From contig URUD01000048.1 in assembly GCA_900550935.1 (NCBI GenBank), positions 1-19,262 on the forward strand: a stretch of DNA of 19,262 nt. The letters run 5' to 3'. This DNA comes from an uncultured Roseburia sp. (GTDB lineage: Bacteria; Bacillota; Clostridia; Lachnospirales; Lachnospiraceae). Below the pieces are notes generated by a model that worked only from the letters and a program-made list of their open reading frames with translations, did no database searches and was not told the origin of the DNA. Below, in pieces: positions 1-7,333 of the stretch; within the stretch, counting starts at the first letter, position 1, and each line of letters starts with the position of its first letter. The translations under genes were made by a program, and so were the position numbers.

Positions 1-59
1 ATCAGATTCATTAAGAAATGTCGTGTTCAGTGTCTTAATTTATGAGACCATTATAGGAT

Positions 60-629
60 ATGTCTACGGAGGAAAAGTTAGCGTATGTGTTTGACCTGAA
101 ACAGATGGGAGTAGACTTTATTACTGGTGTGGCAATGCACTTTGCGTTTAAAGGTGTTTCGGCGGTAAGGGAGAAGTTGCCTTGGAATAAGGGTGGTTCA
201 TATTCTGTTGGAGATGCTACATTTATGGATTCTGATGATAGTTTTTTTAGGTATATTCAGAAACGAGCAGATGTTGATGCCAATGGATATTATGATATTA
301 TAGCACATGGTACTCCCAATGGAATACAAATCACTCATAATGGTCAACATATGATTGTTGATCATAGAACCGCGGCAAGATTAATTCAAAATGCAGATGG
401 ATATAATGGTCAAGGAATTAGATTATTATCTTGCAATACAGGTGCTCTGGATGATGGATTTGCACAAAACTTAGCAAATCAACTTAATGTGGAGGTTTAC
501 GCACCAACAAATTATTTATGGGCAACACAAGATGAAAATTATTTTGTGGCAGGAATGACAAATCAAAAAGGTCCTAATATGAGCGAATTGGGCATATTTA
601 AATTATTTATACCAGGAGGAAGCCAATAA
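60..629 (+). CDS. Putative clan-CD-like cysteine peptidase toxin domain (orphan C-terminal cassette)
   Basis: A 189-residue protein of no family I can name with certainty. It has two hydrophobic strands that each end in a candidate catalytic residue: YYDIIAHG (His83-Gly84) and GIRLLSCNTG (Cys125). This spacing and the 'block-HG ... block-(A/S)C' layout are the hallmark of clan CD peptidases (caspase, C80 and CHAT types). A later VYAPTNY segment also fits that fold. There is no signal peptide or transmembrane segment. All upstream in-frame codons reach stops within the window (for example TAA and TAG just before the ATG), so this is a free-standing short ORF, not the end of a longer one. The start has only a weak ribosome binding site. 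A small Cys-rich gene begins 1 base after the stop, and a pre-toxin fragment follows at 1024, so I infer a displaced toxin C-terminus plus immunity gene. A non-toxin enzyme remains possible. Confidence 0.5.
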   Translation: MSTEEKLAYVFDLKQMGVDFITGVAMHFAFKGVSAVREKLPWNKGGSYSVGDATFMDSDDSFFRYIQKRADVDANGYYDIIAHGTPNGIQITHNGQHMIVDHRTAARLIQNADGYNGQGIRLLSCNTGALDDGFAQNLANQLNVEVYAPTNYLWATQDENYFVAGMTNQKGPNMSELGIFKLFIPGGSQ

Positions 630-630
630 A

Positions 631-981
631 ATGCTATGTGAAAAATGTAAAACAAATATGATTCATGTTTGTGAGAATTCAGTACAAGGATGGTCATGTC
701 CGGTTTGTGGGTGGGGAACATTAACAACATATATTGATAAAATACATCAAGATATGACAGAATATAGTATATGTACAAAAAGTATTACGAATATTGATAA
801 AGATAAAATCAAGGTAATTTCCAAAATAGCAGGAGTTAATTATATTGTGGCTAAACAAATGCTTGAAAAAGAAGGTATTTGTATATTAAAAGCAAAAGTT
901 GTAGATATAAAAAAAGCAATATGTGAATTAGAAAATGTAAATATACCGTTTGAAGTAACCCCTGAATTTAATTACTGCTAA
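631..981 (+). CDS. Small zinc-ribbon protein, candidate immunity protein
   Basis: A 116-residue protein, unrecognised at family level. The N-terminus carries two CxxC knuckles (Cys3/Cys6 and Cys23/Cys26, the latter in SCPVCGWG), so it very likely binds one zinc ion. The C-terminal half (about residues 56-110) begins KIKVISKIAGVNYIVAKQML and then has a helix-helix-strand pattern that resembles the C-terminal domain of ribosomal protein bL12 (the K-x-VIK..R..TGLGLKEAK pattern). That likeness is by eye only. The start is 1 base after the upstream stop, with AGGAGG inside the end of the upstream gene (about 614-619), so the two are translationally coupled. The gene is strongly AT-rich compared with the housekeeping genes here, which suggests transfer. 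Position and size suit an immunity protein, but no direct evidence for that role is visible. Confidence 0.5.
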   Translation: MLCEKCKTNMIHVCENSVQGWSCPVCGWGTLTTYIDKIHQDMTEYSICTKSITNIDKDKIKVISKIAGVNYIVAKQMLEKEGICILKAKVVDIKKAICELENVNIPFEVTPEFNYC

Positions 982-1012
982 AAATTCTGGTTAATTTTCT
1001 ATTGCAGTAATT
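970..1012. repeat. 9-bp inverted repeat at cassette junction
   Basis: AATTACTGC at 970-978 is repeated in inverse as GCAGTAATT at 1004-1012 with a 25-base loop. The left arm overlaps the last codons of the small Cys-rich gene. No T-run follows, so it is a poor intrinsic terminator. It lies exactly where the AT-rich cassette gives way to the more GC-rich pre-toxin fragment. Confidence 0.4.
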
Positions 1013-1023
1013 GTAGTCAGGGA

Positions 1024-1308
1024 ATGTCGGATATCATGGCATTGTATGCAGAAGGGGCATCCAGTCTTTGCGTGAACGGCAGTGTGGATATGCTGGGCAG
1101 GCTGGCAGGAATATCAGCCAGTAAGTATACTGGGTATCCGCCCTATGATGATGCACCTAAGGAGGGTGAATTTGACTGGGATGGATTTACGAGAAACCTT
1201 GCAATCGGTCTTGGAGTAGTTGCAGTATGTGCCATTGGTGCCGCAATTAGTATAGCAACGCTTGGTGCTGGAAGTATTTTAGCCGGGGCGTTTATAGGTG
1301 CGGGTTGA
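1024..1308 (+). pseudogene. Pre-toxin region fragment of a polymorphic toxin, interrupted by IS21-family insertion
   Basis: Encodes 94 residues that look like an internal piece of a long secreted polymorphic toxin rather than a complete protein. A polar stretch (SKYTGYPPYDDAPKEGEFDW) leads into a Gly/Ala-rich hydrophobic segment (about residues 60-94, ending LGAGSILAGAFIGAG). Such Gly/Ala-rich helices usually sit just before the variable C-terminal toxic domain in LXG/WXG and Rhs-type toxins. The reading frame ends at a TGA (1306-1308) made by the left end of the insertion element. Past the right end of the element the frame would add only a few codons before TAA, so no toxic domain is recovered. 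No good ribosome binding site precedes the ATG. Base composition is clearly less AT-rich than the pair at 60-981. It is probably a recombination substrate for swapping toxin tips, now broken. Confidence 0.55.
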
Positions 1309-1325
1309 TTATTCCGGGGCTCTTT

Positions 1326-1400
1326 GAGCCACCTGTCCGGACTTTGAGAGCCACCATTCCGGAGAATAAGAGCCATATATTCCGGTAATTCAGAGCCACC
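1326..1400. repeat. Left subterminal repeats of the IS21-family element
   Basis: Four copies of GAGCCACC (third copy GAGCCATA) start at 1326, 1348, 1370 and 1393. Each of the first three is followed by a TCCGG-containing spacer, giving a 22-23 base period. They are probable transposase binding sites and mirror the copies at 3585-3637. Confidence 0.8.
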
Positions 1401-1483
1401 TTATTGGGCTCTATTACATATATTTCCTTTATACTGTAAATACACACCTTTGGTGTGAATACAGATAAAGGAGGTCGTAAGTT

Positions 1484-3028
1484 ATGACCAAGTATCGTGA
1501 AATCCTACGCTTGAAAAGCTTAGGATTCAGTGAGAGGAACATCGCACAGAGTTGCGGTGTATCCAGAAACACAGTCGCCAAGGTTTTGAAAAAGGCAGCG
1601 GAAATAAATATTTCATGGCCGCTGGATTTTGACATGACCGACAGCGCACTTGAGGAGCTTATGTTCCCAAAGGATAAGTCAGCAACAAATAAACGCATAT
1701 CTAACTTTGACTACATCCGCGAAGAACTTCTGCGAAATGGAGTCAACAAAAAGCTTCTCTGGGTAGAATACTGTGAGGAGTGCCGCATGAGCAGCGAAGA
1801 GCCTCTAATGTATTCTCAGTTCTGCTACTATATCCAGAAGGATGAAGAAAAACGCAGGGCTACCATGCATATCCCCAGAAAACCAGGTGAACAGATTGAA
1901 GTTGACTGGGCCGGTGACCCTGCCCATATCATTGATCCGGACACCGGAGAAATCACAGATGCATTGATATTTGTAGGCGCATTAACTTACAGTTAGTATG
2001 CTTTTGTAAAAGCATATATGAATGAGAAAATCGACAACTGGATCAAAGCTCATGTCCAGATGTTTGATTTCTTTGGAGGTGTCACACCTATGCTCGTTTC
2101 TGATAACTGTACAACCGCGGTGAATCATAAAAAGAGTGACTGGTACAACACTGCCTTAAACACAACTTATCATGAGATGGCAGAACATTACAATCTCGCC
2201 ATCCTTCCGGCCAGAGTCCGGAAACCCAAGGATAAACCGAATGTAGAGGGATCAGTAGGAAAGATATCCACATGGATAACAGCAGCCCTTCGCAATGAGC
2301 AGTTTTTCTCTCTTGCAGAATTGAATGCTTCAATCCGTGAAAAACTGGATGCCTACAACGCCCGTAAATTTCAGAAAAAGGAATGTAGCAGACTCAGTTT
2401 ATTTCTTGGGGAAGAAATGCCATTGCTGGCTCCGTTGCCTGCTACACCTTTTGAACTGGCTGAGCGGAAACAAGCCACCGTCCAGTTTAACTATCACATC
2501 GCAGTAGACAGAATGTTCTACTCCGTGCCTTATCAGTATATCAAAAATAAGGTTGATGTGCGTATAACAGATACAACGGTTGAAATATTTTATAATCACA
2601 ATCGTATTGCCTCTCACAGACGGCTCTATGGAAGAAGCGGTCAGTATTCTACAGTGACAGAACATATGCCGCAGGAACACCAGAAATATCTGGAATGGAA
2701 CGGTGACCGGTTCCGTAAGTGGGCTGATTCGATTGGAATTAACACAAGTAAGGTTGTCGATGCAATACTTACCTCCGGCAGGATTGAACAGCAATCCTAC
2801 AGAAGCTGCATGGGATTACTGAAACTGGCAGAAAAATATTCGCCAGAAAAACTGGAACAGGTCTGCTCTAAGGCGCTCTCTTATTCCGGTAAACCCAGCT
2901 ATAAAAGTATCAAAAATCTATTGGCTGCAACAAAGGATGCACCTGATACCGAATCAGAATCATCTCAAGCAGTAAAACCACATGGCATAACCAGAGGAGC
3001 CAGATACTATGGAGGTAAAAAATCATGA
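1484..3028 (+). pseudogene. istA: IS21-family transposase IstA, interrupted by an in-frame amber codon
   Basis: Encodes 514 codons of a DDE transposase, the usual IstA length, but codon 171 is TAG (1994-1996). The reading frame is otherwise unbroken: the two halves are in the same frame, and the sequence reads ALTYS-stop-YAFVKAYMNEK. A CAG-to-TAG change of Gln171 is the simplest cause. The N-terminus has a helix-turn-helix (LGFSERNIAQSCGVSRNTVA). The catalytic triad is visible as Asp141 (EVDWAGDP), Asp207 (VSDNCTTAV) and Glu255 (KPNVEGSVGK). Since Asp207 and Glu255 lie after the stop, the first product (170 residues) is catalytically dead. A GGAGG at 1471-1475 precedes the ATG. A small CACACC-TTT-GGTGTG hairpin sits in its leader. 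istB overlaps its end by 4 bases. Confidence 0.9.
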
Positions 3029-3567
3029 CAAATCAAAGTACAATCGATAAACTTATTGAAATGCGTCTGACTGCTATGGCAGATGCATTCCGCATCCAGA
3101 TGGATGATCCTGCAATGAAGGAAGTTCTATTCGAAGATCGGTTCGGCATGCTTGTTGATGTCGAATACAGCAACCGCAAAAACAATCGTCTGAAAAGGCT
3201 GATCCGTCAGGCTGAGTTTGAACAGCCAGATGCCAGCATCGCAGCGATCGATTACCATTCTGGACGAAAGCTGAACAAAGCACTGATCATTGATGAGTGG
3301 CTGCTTCTTAAACTGACAGAAGCTGAAGCCAGGAATCTTTTTGAACTGATACATAAAAGACGAAAAAAATCTTCAACGATCTTTTGTTCTCAGTTCCGTG
3401 AAAGTGAATGGTACCAGCAAATCTGTGATGGTGAAAGTACTCTTGCCGATGCTATCATGGATCGTATATCGTATGATTCCTATAAGATCGATATTGAAAA
3501 TGTTGACCCATCTAAAGACCTCTCTATGAGAGAAGTATATGGACTGGATCCAGCAATGGCAAAGTAA
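3025..3567 (+). pseudogene. istB: IS21-family helper ATPase IstB with internal deletion of the Walker A region
   Basis: This 180-residue ORF is about 65-70 residues shorter than family members (about 250). The N-terminal domain (IDKLIEMRLTAMADAFR ... IDYHSGRKLNK, to residue 85) and the C-terminal part (LIIDEWLLLKLTEAEARN ... STIFCSQFRESEWYQQI, from residue 87) are both normal. They are joined directly at about 3278-3283. The missing piece normally carries the P-loop (GxxGxGKT), so ATP binding should be lost, although the Walker B strand LIIDEW remains. The deletion is in frame. The ATGA overlap with istA shows the original coupling. A free-standing function is unlikely. Confidence 0.85.
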
Positions 3568-3584
3568 CTTAATAAACAAAATGG

Positions 3585-3637
3585 GGTGGCTCCGTTAGTC
3601 CGGACTGGTGGCTCTCGTCACACCGGACTGGCGGCTC
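3585..3637. repeat. Right subterminal repeats of the IS21-family element
   Basis: GGTGGCTC at 3585 and 3607 and GGCGGCTC at 3630 are the reverse complements of the left-end GAGCCACC repeats, with the same 22-23 base period. Confidence 0.8.
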
Positions 3638-3798
3638 TGCCGCACCGTAATATTCAGGTGCAGTAAAGATGTAAGAGGGTTGTTAAAAATGCCATTTTGC
3701 AGACATTGGATCATGCACATTGAAGCCATGCTTAGAATTACAAATCAATTATGCAAATTACAAATAATATTTGTTCCAGAAAATTTGGAGGAAAATGT

Positions 3799-3891
3799 AT
3801 GAAAATAAAAATAAATACTCTGACAACCGATTTATTTCTTGAATTGTATTCTGGAAACAGACTAGAGAAGTATGCGATAAAAATGGTGTAG
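3799..3891 (+). CDS. Possible 30-residue ORF with good ribosome binding site, probable remnant
   Basis: A 30-residue reading frame (MKIKINTLTTDLFLELYSGN...) preceded by GGAGG at 3787-3791 with a 7-base gap. No homology is recognised. The stretch between the right end of the insertion element (3657) and this ORF is AT-rich and shows nothing else I can name. The ORF's last codons lie inside the 15-bp inverted repeat at 3881-3915. The good ribosome binding site suggests the start of a former gene, perhaps an immunity gene of the disrupted toxin, cut short by deletion. It could also be non-coding. Confidence 0.3.
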   Translation: MKIKINTLTTDLFLELYSGNRLEKYAIKMV

Positions 3892-3915
3892 GGAAATTTG
3901 TTCCCTACACCATTT
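3881..3915 (-). terminator. Perfect 15-bp inverted repeat, intrinsic terminator for the MATE gene
   Basis: AAATGGTGTAGGGAA at 3881-3895 pairs perfectly with 3901-3915 across a 5-base loop. On the minus strand the hairpin runs into TTTTT (within the A-run 3879-3883 of the plus strand), as expected for a terminator of the MATE gene. The hairpin contains the MATE stop codon (3905-3907) and also the stop of the small plus-strand ORF (3889-3891), so both reading frames end in Met-Val-stop. It may work in both directions, but the T-run on the plus side is short. Confidence 0.8.
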
Positions 3916-5293
3916 GTACTAACCAGACATTACTTTTGACCATACAATAGCCGATCACGACTTTGATTAGCTCCGTTGCCTGCACGAAGAAGTAGACACT
4001 TACGATACCAAGTCCGGTATAGTGTGCAAGAACAAAAGCCGTTGGCACTACGACGATCCAGGTAAAAACAGAGTCAAACAGGAATGTGACGAGCGTTTTT
4101 CCACCGGAGCGGAGCGTAAAATAAGAAGCATGGCTGAAGGAGCAGAACGGCATGATGATGGCAGAAACAGCAATAAAGCGGGTGGCAAGTTCCTTGATCT
4201 CATCGGTGGTATTGTAGATACCCGGGAAAAATCTGCCCACGATCAGCATTGCGACAGCCATGATCACACAGCAGAACACACTGAAAACGATCATCTTGTT
4301 ATCGGCATCCTTTGCCTCTTCCAGCTCTCCGGCACCAAGATATTGTCCCACGACGATACTGATGCAGGCACCGAGCTGGATGTATACGATATTGAAAAGA
4401 TTTGTGATCGTCGTTGCGATATTCAGTCCGGCAACCACTTCCAAACCTCGGATGGAGTAACACTGTGTCACGGCAGTCATGCCGGCAGCCCACAGCACCT
4501 CATTCATCATCAGCGGGAAGCCTTTGATCAGGATCGCTTTTAATTCATCTTTTGGAATACCAAATCCCGTGTATGCCGAGGTCAGATATTTATTTTTCTC
4601 TTTATGGGTGTGTGCCCAGAAGACAACGATCAGTGCTTCGATATAGCGGGCAATGACAGTAGCAAGAGCAGCACCCACAATGCCAAGTTTCGGAAACGGG
4701 CCAATGCCAAAGATCAGCAGAAAATCAAGCAGGGCGTTGCTTCCCACTGCGGCAAAACTTGCGATCATCGGGATCATGGTCTGTCCGGTTTCCTTGATAT
4801 TTGTTGCATAGGACTGATTGATGGCAAACGGAACCAGCCCGAACATCATAATGGAAAGATACTGTAATCCATAGCCCAATGCCGCCTCTGTAGCACCATT
4901 TCCCACCGTATCGGTCAGATACAGAGAGACCAGCGCAGAACCTTTTGTGACAAAGAGCAGGATGGCAAGAGCCGTCACAAGCAGTGTTGCATACAGTTTA
5001 AAACGGAACGAATACATGTGCCCTTTGTGGTTTCCTTTTCCGAAATATTGTGCACCAAAAATGCTGGCAGCAGATGCCGCGCCGAAGATGGCGAGGTTAT
5101 AGACAAAAATAAGCTGATTGACAATGGCAACACCGGACATCTGCTCCGTGCCAAGCTGCCCCACCATGATATTATCCAAAAAGCTGACCAGATTTGTAAT
5201 GGCGTTCTGCAAGATCATCGGCAGAGCCAGAAACAGATATCTGCGATAAAAAGCTTTGTCTCCAATATATTTATCTCTGAATTTTGTGATCAT
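3905..5293 (-). CDS. MATE family multidrug/Na+ antiporter efflux pump
   Basis: A 462-residue integral membrane protein, the usual length of MATE (NorM/DinF-like) transporters. These export organic cations or drugs in exchange for Na+ or H+. The sequence shows about twelve hydrophobic segments in two similar halves. The first half has the conserved LALPMILQNAITNLVSFLDN and IMVGQLGTEQMSGVAIVNQL, typical of the MatE domain. The second half has GFPLMMNEVLWAAGMTAVTQ and GQYLGAGELEEAKDAD. The start at 5293 (MITKFRDKYIG) is preferred because GAGGAG lies 5 bases upstream; an in-frame extension to 5362 lacks such a site. A consensus minus-strand promoter lies at 5334-5362. The substrate cannot be read from sequence. 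It is divergent from the DNA repair gene and probably monocistronic. Confidence 0.9.
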   Translation of the reverse strand: MITKFRDKYIGDKAFYRRYLFLALPMILQNAITNLVSFLDNIMVGQLGTEQMSGVAIVNQLIFVYNLAIFGAASAASIFGAQYFGKGNHKGHMYSFRFKLYATLLVTALAILLFVTKGSALVSLYLTDTVGNGATEAALGYGLQYLSIMMFGLVPFAINQSYATNIKETGQTMIPMIASFAAVGSNALLDFLLIFGIGPFPKLGIVGAALATVIARYIEALIVVFWAHTHKEKNKYLTSAYTGFGIPKDELKAILIKGFPLMMNEVLWAAGMTAVTQCYSIRGLEVVAGLNIATTITNLFNIVYIQLGACISIVVGQYLGAGELEEAKDADNKMIVFSVFCCVIMAVAMLIVGRFFPGIYNTTDEIKELATRFIAVSAIIMPFCSFSHASYFTLRSGGKTLVTFLFDSVFTWIVVVPTAFVLAHYTGLGIVSVYFFVQATELIKVVIGYCMVKSNVWLVQMV

Positions 5294-5333
5294 AAGTACT
5301 CCTCTTTCTATTTCTCTTATGGCGTATTCTCTT

Positions 5334-5362
5334 AAAATAACATGCGAAAAAAGGAGTGTCAA
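5334..5362 (-). promoter_or_regulatory. Sigma-A promoter for the MATE gene
   Basis: On the minus strand TTGACA (5357-5362) is followed after 17 bases by TATTTT (5334-5339). The -35 is a perfect consensus. The start codon lies about 40 bases beyond the -10. Confidence 0.75.
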
Positions 5363-5372
5363 GCTCTGCTTG

Positions 5373-5381
5373 TGCTATAAT
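5373..5381 (+). promoter_or_regulatory. Extended -10 promoter for the alkylation repair gene
   Basis: TGC-TATAAT (5373-5381) is an extended -10 element with a perfect TATAAT hexamer. No good -35 is seen at the right distance. The expected start of transcription (about 5388) leaves a 20-base leader with GGGAG before the ATG. The upstream sequence is shared with the -35 of the opposing MATE promoter. Confidence 0.6.
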
Positions 5382-5407
5382 AGAAGAAAACAGTTGGGAG
5401 AGAAAAC

Positions 5408-6115
5408 ATGTGCGAGATAGAAGAACGTTTATGGCAGATGAGAGATGAGCAGTACAAAGAATTTCACAGGAAACTGATACCGAATATCAAAGAAGATACG
5501 ATCATCGGAGTCCGGACACCGGCACTCCGCACCTATGCAAAGGAATTGCTGCGCGAAGCAAAAGGAGATCCGGCGTGTGAGCAGAGGATAGAGCAGTTTA
5601 AAAAGGAACTGCCACACCATTATTATGAGGAAAATAATCTGCATGGACTTCTGATCGAGGGCATGAAAGATTTTGTGCCCTGCATGGAGGCACTGGATGA
5701 GTTTCTTCCATATATTGATAACTGGGCGACCTGTGACCTGATCTCTCCGAAGGTGCTGATCTCGCAGCCGGAAGCGTTATTGCAGAAGATAGAAGCGTGG
5801 ATGGCATCGGATCATACCTATACGATCCGTTTCGGCATGGAGATGCTGATGCGCCATTTCTTGGATGACCGGTTTGAAAGGGTCTATCTGGACTGGGTGG
5901 CAGAAAAAAGGTCAGAAGAATACTATGTCAATATGATGATCGCATGGTTTTTTGCAACGGCACTTGCCAAGCAGTATGAAGCAACGCTTCCGTATCTGGA
6001 AAATCGGGTGCTTGACACCTGGACACATAACAAGACGATCCAGAAAGCAATCGAGAGTTACCGGATCACACCGGAGCAGAAAACCTGTCTGAGGGAACTT
6101 AAGGTGAAAAGATAG
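5408..6115 (+). CDS. AlkD-like DNA alkylation repair glycosylase (HEAT-repeat family)
   Basis: A 235-residue all-helical protein of the DNA alkylation repair (AlkD) family, which removes positively charged alkylated bases such as 3-methyladenine and 7-methylguanine. Four residues known to matter in Bacillus cereus AlkD are present in order and spacing: Trp106 and Asp110 (DNWATCD), Arg141 (YTIRFGMEML) and Trp180 (MIAWFFATAL). It should therefore be an active glycosylase rather than a diverged relative. The opening GVRTPALRTYAKEL is also typical. GGGAG at 5396-5400 lies 7 bases before the ATG. It stands alone between divergent MATE and convergent glycerate kinase genes. No obvious terminator is seen in the 53 bases between its stop and the glycerate kinase stop. 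Confidence 0.88.
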   Translation: MCEIEERLWQMRDEQYKEFHRKLIPNIKEDTIIGVRTPALRTYAKELLREAKGDPACEQRIEQFKKELPHHYYEENNLHGLLIEGMKDFVPCMEALDEFLPYIDNWATCDLISPKVLISQPEALLQKIEAWMASDHTYTIRFGMEMLMRHFLDDRFERVYLDWVAEKRSEEYYVNMMIAWFFATALAKQYEATLPYLENRVLDTWTHNKTIQKAIESYRITPEQKTCLRELKVKR

Positions 6116-6168
6116 AGTCCTGTTATGGCATCTGAAGTTATACCTATATGATAGTTTTTTCCTGATCT

Positions 6169-7308
6169 TTAGTGAAAGGCAGTGATAAGCCTGAAAACCT
6201 GTTCCGCAGCAGCAACCATGTTTTTCTTTGCGTTTGCAGGGCACATCGCATCGTCCAGGGTTGTTACAGTGCGGAGGATAGGGAAAAATGCATCAATGCC
6301 GTGCTGATTGCAGGTGGTAGCATCTTCGGTTACACAGCCGCAGAATGCGATCACAGGTTTTTTATGTTTTTTTGCTATCGCGGCAACACCAATAGGAGCT
6401 TTTCCCATAACCGTCTGTCCATCGAGTCTGCCCTCACCTGTGATCACAATGTCGGCATCTGCGATGTAGGATTCCAGTTTTGTTTCCTCCAGTACGATTT
6501 TGATGCCGGATTCTAAAATGGCATTTGTATAGGAAAGAAAGGCAAATCCAAGACCACCGGCAGCACCGGTTCCAGCCTGGTTCATGTTTGCATTAGGATA
6601 GTTTTCCATAGTCAGACGGGCAAAGTGGGAAAGCCATTTGTCCATCTGCAGGATCATAGAAGGGGTTGCGCCCTTTTGCGGTCCATAAATAGCACTGCAG
6701 CCCTGTTCGCCGCACAGGGTGTTTGTAACATCACATGCTACTTGAAAGCGGCATTCCTTTAATTGTGGGATCACATGCTCATCCGATATTGTTTCGAGGA
6801 TGGACAATCCTTTTGCACCAAATGGAACTGGATTTCCGTTTGCATCGAGAAAGCGATATCCTAATGCCTGAAGCATTCCGATCCCTCCATCGTTTGTAGC
6901 ACTTCCACCGATACCGATTATAAAATTGCGACAGCCATTATCTATGGCATCGGATATAAGTTCTCCGACTCCGTATGTGGTGGTGTTCAATGGATTGCGA
7001 TCCTGTTCGGGCACGAGCGTGATACCTGCGGCTGCTGACATTTCGATGATGGCTGTTTTGGTTTCATCGATGATCCCATATGCAGCCTCAACAGCATTTC
7101 CAAGTGGACCGGTAACCGGTATGGTTTCTATGCGCCCACTCATTCCAAGCGCAAGAGCTTCGACAGTTCCTTCACCGCCATCTGCCAGAGGACGCACGAA
7201 CACCTGTGCATCCGTTATCACTTTGTGTATTCCTTCTGAAATAGCAGAGCCGGCTTCAAGAGAGTTGAGGCTGCCTTTTAATGAATCAATTGCTACAACT
7301 ACTTTCAT
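6169..7308 (-). CDS. glxK: Glycerate kinase (GlxK/GarK type)
   Basis: A 379-residue cytosolic kinase of the class typified by E. coli GarK/GlxK, which phosphorylates D-glycerate (to 2-phosphoglycerate in the characterised members) and feeds it into glycolysis. Family landmarks occur in order: the N-terminal DSLKGSL, PLADGGEGTVEAL, GIGGSATNDGGIGMLQALG, NQAGTGAAGGLGFA, and near the C-terminus ITGEGRLDGQTVMGKAPIGV. Length is normal. GGGAGG lies 6 bases before the ATG. No other glycerate, glucarate or galactarate genes are adjacent, so the source of glycerate is not shown. A palindrome that abuts the putative -10 suggests repression by a local or distant regulator. The symbol is by family; garK is an equal choice. 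Confidence 0.9.
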   Translation of the reverse strand: MKVVVAIDSLKGSLNSLEAGSAISEGIHKVITDAQVFVRPLADGGEGTVEALALGMSGRIETIPVTGPLGNAVEAAYGIIDETKTAIIEMSAAAGITLVPEQDRNPLNTTTYGVGELISDAIDNGCRNFIIGIGGSATNDGGIGMLQALGYRFLDANGNPVPFGAKGLSILETISDEHVIPQLKECRFQVACDVTNTLCGEQGCSAIYGPQKGATPSMILQMDKWLSHFARLTMENYPNANMNQAGTGAAGGLGFAFLSYTNAILESGIKIVLEETKLESYIADADIVITGEGRLDGQTVMGKAPIGVAAIAKKHKKPVIAFCGCVTEDATTCNQHGIDAFFPILRTVTTLDDAMCPANAKKNMVAAAEQVFRLITAFH

Positions 7309-7333
7309 GATATACCTCCCAAATTATTCCGAG

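Larger units (their letters stand above)
1306..3656 (+). mobile_element. IS21-family insertion sequence, inactivated
   Basis: The element has IS21 architecture: long istA, then istB overlapping by ATGA, and multiple subterminal repeats at both ends. The tips match as inverted repeats: TGATTATTCCGG on the left, and TGAATATTACGG reading inward from the right. Subterminal GAGCCACC-type repeats occur at 1326, 1348, 1370 and 1393 (22-23 base period). Their complements (GGTGGCTC-type) lie at 3585, 3607 and 3630. The target duplication is unclear: with the TGA tips only GGT is shared by the flanks, while AGGTGC occurs at both 1296-1301 and 3656-3661. The element is about 2.35 kb, slightly short for the family, consistent with a deletion in istB. 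With istA also broken it cannot move by itself. It disrupts the pre-toxin reading frame. Confidence 0.85.

Noticed and set aside
1326..1400. CRISPR-like array of short regular repeats
   Set aside because: Repeats are only 8 bases with a 22-23 base period, and they recur inverted at the other end of the insertion element. They are transposase sites.
3608..3802. Plus-strand ORF of 64 residues across the right end of the insertion element
   Set aside because: It starts inside the subterminal repeats, has no ribosome binding site and shows no recognisable motif.
4022..4543. Plus-strand ORF of 173 residues
   Set aside because: It is antisense to the MATE gene, is composed of polar low-sense sequence and has no ribosome binding site.
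6116..6168. Terminator between the AlkD-like and glycerate kinase genes
   Set aside because: Only a 4-bp CTAT/ATAG stem before a T-run is visible, too weak to call.
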